Below are positions 20,352 to 29,747 of a stretch of 29,928 nt of DNA, in pieces. How positions within the stretch are numbered: the first letter of the stretch is position 1; every line of letters begins with the position of its first letter. The notes beneath the pieces were generated by a model. It did not search any database. It was given only the letters and a program-made list of their open reading frames with translations, and was not told the origin of the DNA. The position numbers and the translations under genes were made by a program. Source of the stretch: Acanthaster planci (Eukaryota; Echinodermata; Asteroidea; Valvatida; Acanthasteridae); assembly GCF_001949145.1 (NCBI RefSeq), contig NW_019091493.1:6683-36610 (forward strand), read 5' to 3'.

Positions 20352-21223
20352 ATGGCTAGTTCATCGCTAATAGGTAGAATCGATCCCTTTGATCGTACTG
20401 AAGAGGATTGGCCAACATACATGTATATTGAAAGATTTGAACAACATTTCGCCGCAAATGCAATCTCTGATGATCGAAAAGTGCCTGCATTTATAAGCCT
20501 GATTGGACCAAAGACATATGGACTGATAAGCCTAGCGCTAAATCATACCAGCAATTGGTGGACATACTAAGGAAGCACCTTGCTCCTAAACCCTTAGTTA
20601 TAGCTGAACGATTTTGCTTCCATAAGCTGGACCAGCATGAAGGGGAGTCTGTCACAGCATATCTCGCTGAGCTTCGCAGATTGACTGAGCACTGTGATTT
20701 TGGCAGTTATCTCAATGAAGCGCTTCGTGACCGCCTAGTTTGTGGGTTGCGAGCAGGCAGCATAACAAAACGCCTTCTCGCAGAAGCAAAGCTCACACTC
20801 GAGAAAGCCATTGAGATAGCCACTGCAATGGAAGCCGCAGCAAAGGATGCGGTGGAATTCTAGCAACAGCTACATGTCAAACCAGAAACTTTGGTGCACA
20901 AATTTGGAGCCAAATCACAACCAACATCAACATCATCATGTTATCGCTGTGGGAAATCTGGTCATTCGCCCAATCAGTGTCACTTCAAAGATGCTACTTG
21001 TCATAAGTGCAACAAAAAGGGACATATTGGAACAGTTTGCCGCTCGAGTGCAAGCCCTCAGCAGAGTGGTCGCCCACGTAACTCTCGCAAAAGCCAACCC
21101 CAAGGCGGAAAAGCGAAATCAAATCGGTTGAAGAAGCAACAAGTGATGGTGATGACATCACATACGTTGGTCGACTCGGAGTCAATAATCTGGACTCTCG
21201 CAAAGACAGCACGATTTGGTTGA
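20352..21223 (+). pseudogene. gag: Retrotransposon gag (capsid and zinc-knuckle nucleocapsid), disrupted
   Basis: Begins at ATG 20352 (MASSSLIGRIDPF...), the capsid-like start seen in gypsy gag. Capsid similarity passes into another frame near 20520-20550 (frameshift), continues with LRKHLAPKPLVIAERFCFH, and meets an in-frame TAG at 20861-20863. The nucleocapsid follows in the same frame, with two CCHC knuckles, CYRCGKSGHSPNQC and CHKCNKKGHIGTVC, and a basic tail. The pol frame is -1 relative to this frame and overlaps its end at about 21115-21223. Whether that shift is programmed, as in some gypsy elements, or mutational cannot be told. The disruptions make this copy non-functional. Confidence 0.93.
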
Positions 21224-24060
21224 CCCCAACAATCAATGGCACCAAAATCCGCATGGAAATGGACACGGGGTCAGCTGTTTCGGTGATCTCCAAAGCAGAG
21301 TATCAGCAACATTTCGCAAACTTAAAACTCGACTCGACTCCAGTGACGCTGCAGACTTACACAGGTGAAAAAGTCTCACCGGTCGGCTGTCTGCAAGTTG
21401 ATATTAACTACCATGAACAACGACACATCCGACGCTTGTATGTCGTTCAGCGAGGTGGACCGGCATTATTCGGTCGTGATTGGCTCGCACACTTCAAACT
21501 GGACTGGCCAACTATATTCACTATGTCAGAGCACCCACAAATGAATATGGAGGCTAAATTGAAAACTGTATTTGACTTGTATCCTGAGCTGTTCAGGGAC
21601 GAAATTGGAGAACTTAAGGGAATGAGAGCCAAGCTGACTCTCAAGGACAATGCCCACCCAGTGTTCTTGAAGGCGAGGCAAGTGCCATATGCGCTGAGAT
21701 CACATGTTGAAGCTGAACTCGCAAGCTACTCACCCTCAACACCCACAAGGGACTGTTCCAAATGAATCAACTTGCCTTCGGAGTAGCATCAGCACCCGCA
21801 ATATGGCAACGAACAACGGAGCAAATTATCCAGGGCATTCCAGGCGTGCAGTGCATTCTGGATGATATGCTCATCACCGGTCGCAACGACACAAAACGTC
21901 TTCACAACTTGGAGAAAGTTCTTTCTGTGTTACGCGATCGAGGACTGCGTCTCAACAAATCCAAGTGTGAATTCTTCAAGAGCAAGATTGCCTTCTGTGG
22001 TCATGAAATTGATGCACAGGGGCTGCACAAGACGCAGGACAAGATCAACGCAGTCAAGAATGCGACCCTACCAGCCAATGTTGGACAGGTACATGTACAT
22101 TCATTCCTCGGGCTCATTAACTACTACCACAGATTCTTGCCCAACCTCTCCACTGTGCTGCACCCACTCAACCAACTCTTGGAAAACAATCACAAATGGG
22201 TGTGGTCTGCAGAATGCGAAAAAGCATTTGAACAGGCAAAAGCTCTGATCACATCTAAGGAAGTCCTGACCCACTACGATCCACAGTTACCTGTGAAATT
22301 AGCTTGCGATGCATCACCGTATGGGTTGGGCGCCGTCATGTCCCATGTAATGCCGGACGACACAGAGCGACTAATTGCGTACGCTTCACAATCATTGTCA
22401 TCTGCTGAGCGAAACTACTCGCAAATCGACAAGGAAGAGTTAGCACTCGTGTGGGGTGTCAAGAAATTCAACAACTACCTGTGTGGACGCAAGTTCACAT
22501 TAGTGACTGACCACCGGCCGCTAACTTCAATATTCCACCCCACCAAGAGCGTTCCTGCAACAACAGCTTCGCTCATGGTTCGCTATGCTGTATCTCCTTG
22601 CCAGCTACGATTACGACTTTGAGTACAAGAACACCACGAAACACTGTAACGAGGATGGACTTTCGCGAATGCCACTTCCTGAGGTCAGGGCAGAACACAC
22701 TGACCCAGATGACCTCCTACACTTGTCGCAATTCGACACTCTACCAGTCACCAGTGACCAAATTCGCAAGGAAACTGCTCGCGATGTCACACTCGCAAAA
22801 GTCTACGAGTACACCATGAAGGGCTGGCCTCACTCCCATGACTCTGAACTTAATCCATTCCATGCACGCAGACATGAACTCTCTGTGCACAATGGATGCA
22901 TCATGTGGGGACTACGTGTTGTAGTGCCAGCCAAGCTCCGCGACAAAGTACTCCACGAGCTCCATGAAGGTGACTTGGGGTTGTGAAAATGAAAACCCTC
23001 GCACGTGGCTATGCTTGGTGGCCTGGCATTGACAGTAACATTGAACGGCTTGCCAAGGGTTGTTCTGGATGCCAGTTAATCCAACACAATCCCAAATCAG
23101 CACCACTTCACACTTGGGAATGGCCCATGTCTCCATGGCAATGTATCCACATTGACTATGCTGGACCATTCCTTGGTCAAATGTTCCTGATCGTAGTGGA
23201 TGCGCACTCCAAATGACCAGAGGTGGTAGGCACCAAATCATCCGATTCATCGCACACCATCGATATTCTCCGAGCTATCTTCGCAAGAAATGGAGTGCCA
23301 GAGCAACTCGTGAGCGACAACACGCCTCAGTTTACATCTGATGAGTTTCAAATGTTCCTCAAGCGCAATGGTGTGAAACACATCACATCTGCCCCGTACC
23401 ATCCGGCAACAAATGGCCTAGCTGAACGTTTCGTGCAGACCTTCAAACAGGTAATGAAATCCATGACGGGGGAGAAAGGAAGCACATCTGCTAAACTGGC
23501 CAATTTCCAGTTAGCATACAGGAATGCTCCTCACTCCACGACTGGACAGTCCCCAGCTACACTGTTCATGGGACACAATCTTCATTTGCGATTGGACAGT
23601 CTGAAACCCAACATTCGCAACCATGTCAGCAGTAAGCAGGTGGACCAGGCAACATCACACAATGCTGCCAGAGTGACCCGAGAGTTTCACATTGGCCAGA
23701 AAGTCTCTGTTCGCGACTACCGTGGTAAGCAGAAGTGGATTCCAGGGATCATACATGCACGATCTGGTCCGCTGTCATACCAAGTTTGTGTTGGACCAAA
23801 CATGATTTGGCGCAGACATGTTGACCAACTTATCGCATGGAAAACCACCGGATCTGAACAAATCACCTGATGTAGTTCCAGAGATACCTCAACCAGACCC
23901 AGTCGTTCCTGCATCACCATTTGCACATGCTAAGCCTGAACAAGCTGTGCCCAGTCAAACACCAACTCCAGAAGAACCACCCATACAACCAAGCCCAATT
24001 GAGGTGGTACGCCGCTACCCATCGCGCAATTGCAAACCCCCAGACAGACTCAATCTGTGA
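21115..24060 (+). pseudogene. pol: Retrotransposon pol (protease, RT, RNase H, integrase), disrupted
   Basis: Order: retropepsin DTGSAVSVIS (Asp codon 21262), RT N-terminal part (to about 21735), a deletion that removes most of the fingers and the first catalytic palm motif (roughly 90-110 residues by family comparison) with a frame change, then FGVASAPAIWQ and ILDD at 21855-21866, where relatives usually have an aromatic residue first. RNase H follows (ACDASPYGLGAV, TDHRPLT), with a frame change near 22590. The integrase zinc-binding region has another frame change near 22983 and has HEGD, with Asp where a histidine is expected. The integrase core has Asp 23154, Asp 23316 and Glu 23424 (DD35E spacing) but is interrupted by TGA at 23214-23216. 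The C-terminal GPLSYQV module and a proline-rich end in a shifted frame finish at 24060. It cannot encode an active polyprotein. Confidence 0.94.
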
Positions 24061-24422
24061 CTGTTTCAAACAAAACCCAACCTGAAACACACATGCATTA
24101 TGTTTTAACTGTTTAATTTCTATACCTTGGTTTGCATCTTCTCTATAAGTCTAGAGACCAGCATAAGCAAAAAAAAATTAAGAAAAGCAAATCAAAAGAC
24201 GTGTTGCGTTACATGTTAAAAAAAAAGGAAGAAATTGCCATTTCGTCCAGGATACCTTCAAAATGAACATTATATTAATGTTTTTGTATCACAAGGTATG
24301 ATGCACTCATTTGCAAAACCTTAACAAAATACTCACTTGCATCATCATTATTTGGAAGCCTCCTCCAGCTTGTGAACAATCCCAATCTGAACTTTCCTTA
24401 ACATTTCAATAATCATATGAAT
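24061..24422 (+). other. Retrotransposon 3' untranslated region
   Basis: A-rich non-coding sequence between the end of pol and the polypurine tract. No envelope-like frame is present. Confidence 0.6.
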
Positions 24423-24435
24423 GGTGAGGAGGAAG
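24423..24435 (+). other. Polypurine tract
   Basis: GGTGAGGAGGAAG (one T) lies directly before the 3' LTR start TGTAATT at 24436, the expected place of plus-strand priming. This supports the 3' LTR left edge. Confidence 0.75.
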
Positions 24436-24608
24436 TGTAATTATTGTGCAGGATCAGAACTGTATTACTTATGCACACCATGAATATTCATGTAACTGAT
24501 GACATCACGCAGTGTCAGCATAATAAATCACCCTTTTCCAACATGGCAGCTCCCAGTGTCGCTTGTCCACATTGTTACCCCCGGTATAACCCACGCAAAT
24601 ACATGACA
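24436..24608 (+). repeat. 3' long terminal repeat
   Basis: 173 bp, starting TGTAATT and ending ACATGACA, followed by the CTTTA duplication. Compared with the 5' LTR it has TGACATCA (24500-24507) in place of the CRE and CA in place of another CG, so two of its five differences are CpG-type transitions. The 14-bp palindrome is kept (24479-24492). Confidence 0.92.
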
Positions 24609-24613
24609 CTTTA

Positions 24614-26800
24614 GCAGAACAATGCAAATCATTCATAACCAACCTATCCAAAGCAAAACCAACACAAACCAAAGAAATCACTTTGGGAAAAGGCCTCAAT
24701 TTCATACCGACCCCTGCTAAACCATACCGAAAATCCCTTTTAACAGATACCAACACTTTCAACTGACGACTCAGAATCGCATTCCTTATGCACAACAAAC
24801 GCTCAATGAACCATCTGTTCAAGCAGACCTCTAACTGGCATCCAAAACCACACCTAGTGCAACGTTTAAGACTACCTGGAAGCCAGTGAATTTGAGCTTA
24901 CACACATTGTGCTCAGAAATCGGCAAAACAACATGACCAAACAAGAACTATCCGCCTTAAACTAACTCAAAAACAACTCAGACATTGTAGTCAAACCATA
25001 TGACAAAGGCAGAGGCATATGCATAATGAACATATCGGACTACCTCCATGTGGGCTCCTGCCATCTTGAGTCCCATCATTATACACAACTGGACCAAGAC
25101 ATTACCCCGCAAACCACAACAATGGTTCATAACCTGTTAATAGAAGTGAGAAACAACCAATACATCGGCAATGATATTCTAAAATACCTTAATCCACTCA
25201 AACAAAACTGTAAATGCCCAACCAAGTACTTTCTCCCCCAAATACACAACCGGGAGAACCATTTGTGGGCCGACCAATCATAAGCGGATGCACCAGCCAA
25301 ACAGCAAAAATATCAAAGTACATCGATAACTTCCTTCTCCCCATAGCATAGTAACAGCGCAAGCCACAAATGTTCGCAACACAACAGACATACTACACAA
25401 ACTAGAAGGAAGAACCTTCCCACAAAACATCCTACTTACGAGCCCAGATGTTGTTTCCATGTTCACAAACGTCCAACAAAACGAAGCAATCCAATGTGTA
25501 CGCAACACCTTGAACAACACTAACCACAAATACTTGATCACAAAACCACCAACCAACTACATCCAAAAACTACTGGAGCTCATTCTCGGCCGTAACTGTT
25601 ACAATTCGGAAACAAATACTTTCTCCAGGAAATGGTTGTGCCAAGGGCTCCCCATTGGGCCCAGAAGTATGTGACATCACACTCCAAGACCTCAGAAACA
25701 AAACAATTGGAAAGATGTCAAACCTCCTCACTTGGTGGCAGTACAGAGACAATATACTGGTCATGTACAATGGAACCCTAAATGAATTCCAAAAGCTAGT
25801 CACTGACATGAAAAAAATGCACCACACATAAAAATTCAACTACATGTACCTTGACTTAACCATCTTCAAAGCAGAACGTTTCAGCAACACTGGCATCCTA
25901 GACATGAAAGTGTACGTATAATAATAATAATAATGTAATAATCTATTCATTTATAAAGCGCAAATTTCATATAGATATGTTCATATGCGCTGTACAATGA
26001 AGACATTAAGTGTGGAACAATGAATACATTTAAACATGGTTGAGCCGATGGCATACAAGGGCACCTCGAGCAGCTGCCAAGTGAACCACATTCACCAACA
26101 TCAGTAAAGGGGAGACAGTAAGAAGCAGTTACAGTTTTAGAGGTGGGAGGAAAACCCCAGAGGAATATTCTGGGTAAAACCTACAGAGTCCGGTAGGGAC
26201 TGAAAACCCAATCCACATTTGGACCAGGCCAGGTATCGAACCCGGAACCACAGAGGTGGAAGGTGAGGAAAGAACTACCTTGCCAACCTGACTCCCATAA
26301 AACCTTCCAATACCACCACAACTCGTCATCCCCCCACTCCACATTTTCAAGGCGTTCTTATACAGAGAAACGCTCTGATATGCCAGAAACACAAACAACG
26401 AGCATGATTTCCTAGGAAAAGTCTAAACATTCATAGAAAAACTGACCAAAAGAGGATACACCTAAACAGAAATTAAAAAAAAAGCGACAGCGTTGCACAT
26501 GCTTAGAGAACACAACTAATACATAAAACCAAAGATGAAAGAATGGAAAAACGAACTCCACTAGTCTTCACTACAACATATGACCCAGCCATTAACCATC
26601 GGGATCTACATCAAGCAATAAACAGGCACTGGCACCTAGGTCTGTATGTAAATCCAGAGCAATGCAACACTATGGGAAACATTTCCCAATCCCCGAATCA
26701 TTACTTTCAATAGAGTGCAAAACGTCCAGGAGAAATTACTCCGAGCCAAACTGCCACAGCAAACAAGGCCGGAACCACTCCCTAAAGATTCTGGCTTCTT
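24614..26800 (+). pseudogene. Penelope-like retroelement reverse transcriptase, degraded
   Basis: Collinear fragments in shifting frames match Penelope-like RT. They are: LGKGLNFIPTP (from about 24683); RLRIAF...SNWHPKP; KPYDKGRGICIMNISDYL (from 24993); YFLPQIHN; GRPIISGCTS...KISKYIDNFLLPI (from 25268); palm motif DVVSMFTN (Asp codon 25447); GLPIGPRSM (motif B region); YRDN at 25742-25753, where active elements carry an aspartate pair; and YLDLTIFKAERF. After a SINE insertion come KPSNT, LHIFKAFLY, INRHWHL and LLRAKL (to about 26750). Many stops and frameshifts break it, and the second catalytic Asp is lost. No GIY-YIG endonuclease motif was recognised downstream. Its 5' side is cut by the gypsy-type element. 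Confidence 0.85.
25918..26296 (-). mobile_element. tRNA-derived SINE inserted in the Penelope-like element
   Basis: On the minus strand it begins near 26296 with an A-box-like word TTGGCAAGGTAG (about 26276-26287) and a perfect B box GGTTCGATACC (26242-26232), runs through a unique body, and ends with a GCGCTTTATAAAT-type segment and a (TTA)n tail (25918-25936 on plus). This is the layout of a tRNA-headed SINE with a simple-repeat tail. Penelope-like RT coding is continuous on its two sides (...LDMKVYV before, KPSNT after), which shows it is an insertion. The target-site duplication is too short or decayed to define. Confidence 0.75.
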
Positions 26801-27338
26801 CCTTCAAAGATCCAAATGACCACAATGAAATCCTAAACATATTGCTCTCCTAAAGGAACAAAACGAAAATGACCCATAAAGATATTAAAATAACTAGATC
26901 ACACAAAGCGATTTTTCCAAACCACTGATCAAAACATACGCAAAACATCGCAAAACATACCCAACCCCAAAAAATACCTTCAGCGAATAAGCCATGGTTC
27001 ACACCGAACCAAGTCCTGTGCAACTGAAGAGTGCCACGACAGCAAGGCACAGAAGCATGCTATTGCTAACGAAGAGGATTTGCAAACAGAATCCTCTGCT
27101 TGCAACGGTACAATCCATTCCACTTATTCCATCTAATACCATCCATCACAACCCATAAGATCCAACCAGGTCTCCCATGCTCAACAAAATCTACCCACAA
27201 ACTCCCACATCAGGCATAAAACGGAAGAGGCTATTCAACACTTAAATCTACCTTTAAGCCAAAAAGTCAACAGAGAGTAAATGTCACTGAATGGGAGAGC
27301 ACCATCACTTCTCAAACACTCAAACATTTAATTAATTA
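26801..27338 (+). other. Probable 3' part of the Penelope-like element, no domain recognised
   Basis: Same base composition (A/C-rich on plus) as the RT remnant, in-frame stops throughout, and no recognisable motif. Confidence 0.4.
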
Positions 27339-27387
27339 TACTGGGACGACTTGACTAGGGGACAAGTTGACCCAGCGGCTTGACCAA
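27339..27387 (-). repeat. Minisatellite B'': third copy of the GACGACTTGACC array
   Basis: TACTGGGACGACTTGACT, AGGGGACAAGTTGACC, CAGCGGCTTGACC then AACATTC. It has the same orientation and the same inner (TTAATTA.TTATACTGGGA) and outer (TTGA.CAACATTC) edges as 19841-19910. The two therefore form direct repeats of about 75 bp on either side of the Penelope-like and gypsy-type nest. Confidence 0.8.
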
Positions 27388-27504
27388 CATTCATATGAAC
27401 AACCAGTCTATGCACTCGAATGACCAGATCACGGACGTATATGAAAAAAAATTTGGACTCGCAATACCCTTAATCAGCTTATAGAGATCATGGAATCCAC
27501 AAGC

Positions 27505-27622
27505 GGCCATTTTACCGAGCCGAATACAAAGCGTACCCGGCATTGCCCGCCTTTGTTCTCCCTGCTGGAATCAATAGAAGCAAGCCAACCTGCACATTTG
27601 TATTCAGCTTGGTAAAATAGCC
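27505..27622. repeat. 118-bp hairpin with 26-bp arms (MITE-like)
   Basis: 27505-27530 and 27597-27622 are reverse-complementary at 23 of 26 positions, around a 66-base centre. All three mismatches are transitions, typical of an ageing inverted-repeat element. No coding potential. Confidence 0.75.
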
Positions 27623-27810
27623 CCTGGATGGCTTGTATTTCATACAAAGGTGTTGAAAGTCCAGGTTTTTTTTATAAAAAGTGGCTATCGTTACGGCAGC
27701 CATAACGCATCTCCCATTTTCTATCGTTACAGCACTAAACTGCGCAAGTGCGATGATGTAGCTGATCATCACAACAGTTTACATATTTTAAAATTACCCG
27801 GATCGCTGAA

Positions 27811-27860
27811 CGCTTGTGGCCGAGTGATCAAGGAACTGGTGTGTGAGTTCGAATCCGCAA
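27811..27860 (+). repeat. tRNA-like A-box/B-box fragment (SINE head or tRNA pseudogene)
   Basis: TGGCCGAGTGATCAAGG (27817-27833) resembles the A box of a Leu/Ser-type tRNA, and GTTCGAATCC (27847-27856) is a B-box core. The distance between them is too short for an intact type-II tRNA, and no acceptor stem can be closed, so this is a tRNA-derived fragment and not a working tRNA gene. Confidence 0.5.
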
Positions 27861-27903
27861 TTTGACCATTCTATTTTCATAGGGAACCGAATGTCTCATT
27901 AAC

Positions 27904-27933
27904 TGGCGCCCCATCGACCGATAGAGGGCGCCA
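27904..27933. repeat. GC-rich inverted repeat TGGCGCCC...GGGCGCCA
   Basis: Perfect 8-bp arms (27904-27911 and 27926-27933) around a 14-base centre containing CGACCGATAGA. It may be part of the tRNA-derived repeat before it. Confidence 0.6.
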
Positions 27934-28040
27934 TTTACATCTTTGAAGTTGCCACAGATACAACTTTTGGCCAATCAATTAATGACACGCGAGTCATGTG
28001 ACATACGGTCACTAGGCTATGATCAATCTGTGAATCTGTG

Positions 28041-28184
28041 ATGAAAACGCCTCTGCGGAAATATGCTACAAAACCCACACATTTTTACCGAAAACTGAAC
28101 AATCTGCATATTCCCAGGCAGTACATATCTAAATCCAGACAAATTAAGTCCAGTTGGAAAGACGGCGACTTATTTGAAATCGAG
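28041..28184 (+). CDS. Candidate first coding exon of an unrecognised gene
   Basis: ATG at 28041 (purine at -3) opens 48 codons beginning MKTPLRKYATKP and ending DGDLFEIE. The last codon abuts a strong splice donor GAG/GTAAGC at 28185; without splicing, a stop follows ten codons later. The peptide is basic (many Lys/Arg) and matches no family I know. CCAAT and E-box/M-box motifs lie 40-75 bp upstream of the ATG, so a promoter there is plausible. No downstream exon was found before the window edge, and a piggyBac remnant lies 0.9 kb further on. Coding status rests only on the frame-donor coincidence and could be chance. Confidence 0.3.
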
Positions 28185-29054
28185 GTAAGCGTTAAAAGTT
28201 GGAATAGATGTTGAACATGCAAGGACTTGTGATGGAAAGTTCTCATACATGGAATAATGCATGCTCAGGTGATACTATTAATAACAAGGGGTGTTTGACG
28301 TCTTTAGTTTCATGGGTGATTTTTCAAAACAGTGACATTTTGATAATGTAAGTGAACACCAAGAGACACTTTTTAAATAAAACACGTTGGGCAGTTATGA
28401 AAGGGCATACCCTCGTTTTATCAAAGGAGTGGGAATGAAATGTTACGCTGAAACTGATATGATATTTGATAACTGATGAGGCTTAACGTCCTTAACGTTA
28501 ACTTAGACAGTGACATTACCATAAAATTGATAGCCTATGCCTAAGTAATATTAAAAAACACTTGCGGTTAGGCAGGCCATGGGCTGTAACCTGCCCTGTC
28601 TAACTTCAAGTGTTTTTCTAATCTTATCAGTTTCATGCTAACCCTAACCCCCCAGGCCTTTTTACTGGGAACCATCATGAATCCTCCAATTTTCAATTTG
28701 AAAAATTTGCATTCAGCCTCAATCCTCCAAAATTCTCCACTAGTTTGAATGTACATAAAATAAGAGGTGCTCACTGCCTCAATCCTCCAAAATCCTCCAA
28801 TATACATGTACATGTACACTATGCCACAAAAGGACACTGCTGGGGGAGGGAAGGATGGGAAGGGATGGCTCATACTCAGTACTGACTACTTCATGTAATC
28901 AGGTTTGTTATAATCATTGCCAGGGAAGGGATGGGAAAGGAAGGGAAATGAAAGAGGAGGGAAATGGGAAGGGCAAGGGATTGGTTGAGGGTTTTTTTTG
29001 GGGGGGGGTTGTGTGTTTGGTTTTTGAGAGGATGCTGATGCTCTTGGTAGTGAC
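28185..29054. other. Non-coding region with hairpin and purine-rich DNA
   Basis: Contains an imperfect hairpin (about 28554-28577 with 28590-28616; arms AAAAACACTTG... and ...CAAGTGTTTTT), three copies of an AATCCTCCAA-type word between 28680 and 28800, and a GGGA-rich purine tract (about 28848-28982) ending in a G-run near 29001-29008. No gene recognised. Confidence 0.5.
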
Positions 29055-29747
29055 TCAGTTGGTCTCAGGAGGATGCATGGTTGGATAAGATGGAGTACTA
29101 GTCAGAGGTCGTATTGCTGGTGTTGGCAGTGGTAGATGATGAGAAGTGCTGCTTGTATGAAATAGTGTGAAACATCTACCAGGGCAGAGATGCACACCAC
29201 AAACAGGGCAACCTTTCCGTGTTGTCTTGGTGCGTCCCTTTCTGGTCACTCCTCCGTGCAATCTGCACCACCTACACCACTTCGGGTATAACCCTGGCAT
29301 CTTCGAACAGTAGTGGCCCTTGACAGTAGTGCTACGAGTTGCCCTGGACTGGCGGAAGTGTTGTTCTGAAGCACCTTTGGTGTAGCCTGTGATCAGCTCA
29401 GTTGCCAGGTTAACAACAAAGGTGGCACGGGACATATTTTCGGTGCTAGATATTACGTCATCATGGTCCTAAGCTCCCTCATCCTCCGTGATGTGCTGCT
29501 GCTTGTAGCAAATCCATGAATTAATACGGTCTACATCTAGAAGAAAGTACACAACCTTCTTCCACCAGAATTGTGCCTTTCTGCCACAGGTGAAGTATGC
29601 CCGCAGCTGGTCGTTGCGGTCTACTCCTCCCATGTTCTGGATATAATCCAGAACCTGAGGTGGGGCCGGAACTGTTGTCACCTTCAGTGTCCCTTGACCT
29701 TGGTAGCGGGGCTTTTCCTTTTCCTTTCTTCTCCTCCCCTTCAGCAC
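29055..29747 (-). pseudogene. piggyBac-like transposase, C-terminal part (remnant)
   Basis: On the minus strand VLDYIQNMGGVDRNDQLRAY...FWWKKVVYFLLDVDRINSWICY matches the end of the piggyBac DDE domain; the Asp of GGVD is the family's third catalytic residue. An in-frame TAG (29469-29471) follows ITEDEGA. The same frame then continues with SRATFVVNLATELITGYTKG and a cysteine-rich C-terminal zinc-binding domain (CSKM...CRWC...CPVC...LCPGRCFTLFH), stopping at 29057-29055. The first two catalytic aspartates would lie upstream but are not seen. In this frame a TGA lies just before the domain, and the upstream acidic low-complexity sequence (29748-29916) reads in another frame. The copy is therefore truncated or rearranged and inactive, though unseen introns beyond the window cannot be excluded. 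Confidence 0.88.

Larger units (their letters stand above)
19964..24608 (+). mobile_element. Ty3/gypsy-type LTR retrotransposon, defective copy
   Basis: A complete but inactivated element: 5' LTR, primer-binding site, gag, protease, reverse transcriptase, RNase H, integrase, polypurine tract and 3' LTR, all in the sense direction. It is flanked by a 5-bp direct repeat CTTTA (19959-19963 and 24609-24613), as expected for target-site duplication. The LTRs are each 173 bp and differ at 5 of the last 166 positions (about 3%), plus a rearranged first seven bases. The coding region has at least five frame changes, two in-frame stops and an internal RT deletion, so it cannot mobilise itself. Two CCHC knuckles, short LTRs and a GPLSYQV-type integrase tail suggest the Mag-like group, but a phylogeny would be needed. 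It interrupts the older Penelope-like element to its right. Confidence 0.95.
27388..28040. other. Non-coding region with hairpin and tRNA-like repeats
   Basis: No gene recognised apart from the separately listed hairpin (27505-27622), tRNA-like fragment and GC-rich inverted repeat. Its right end has GGCCAAT (about 27969-27975) and an M-box GTCATGTGAC (about 27993-28002) that could be promoter elements for the candidate exon at 28041. Confidence 0.4.

Noticed and set aside
24505-25839. Minus-strand frames opposite the Penelope-like element
   Set aside because: They are antisense to the recognisable RT motifs on the plus strand and have no similarity of their own.
27811-27860. Functional tRNA gene
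   Set aside because: A- and B-box words are present, but the spacing is too short and no cloverleaf or acceptor stem can be formed.
29521-29747. Acidic frame continuing through the piggyBac domain
   Set aside because: Over this interval the conserved transposase residues are in a different frame, so the acidic frame's continuation is a shadow.
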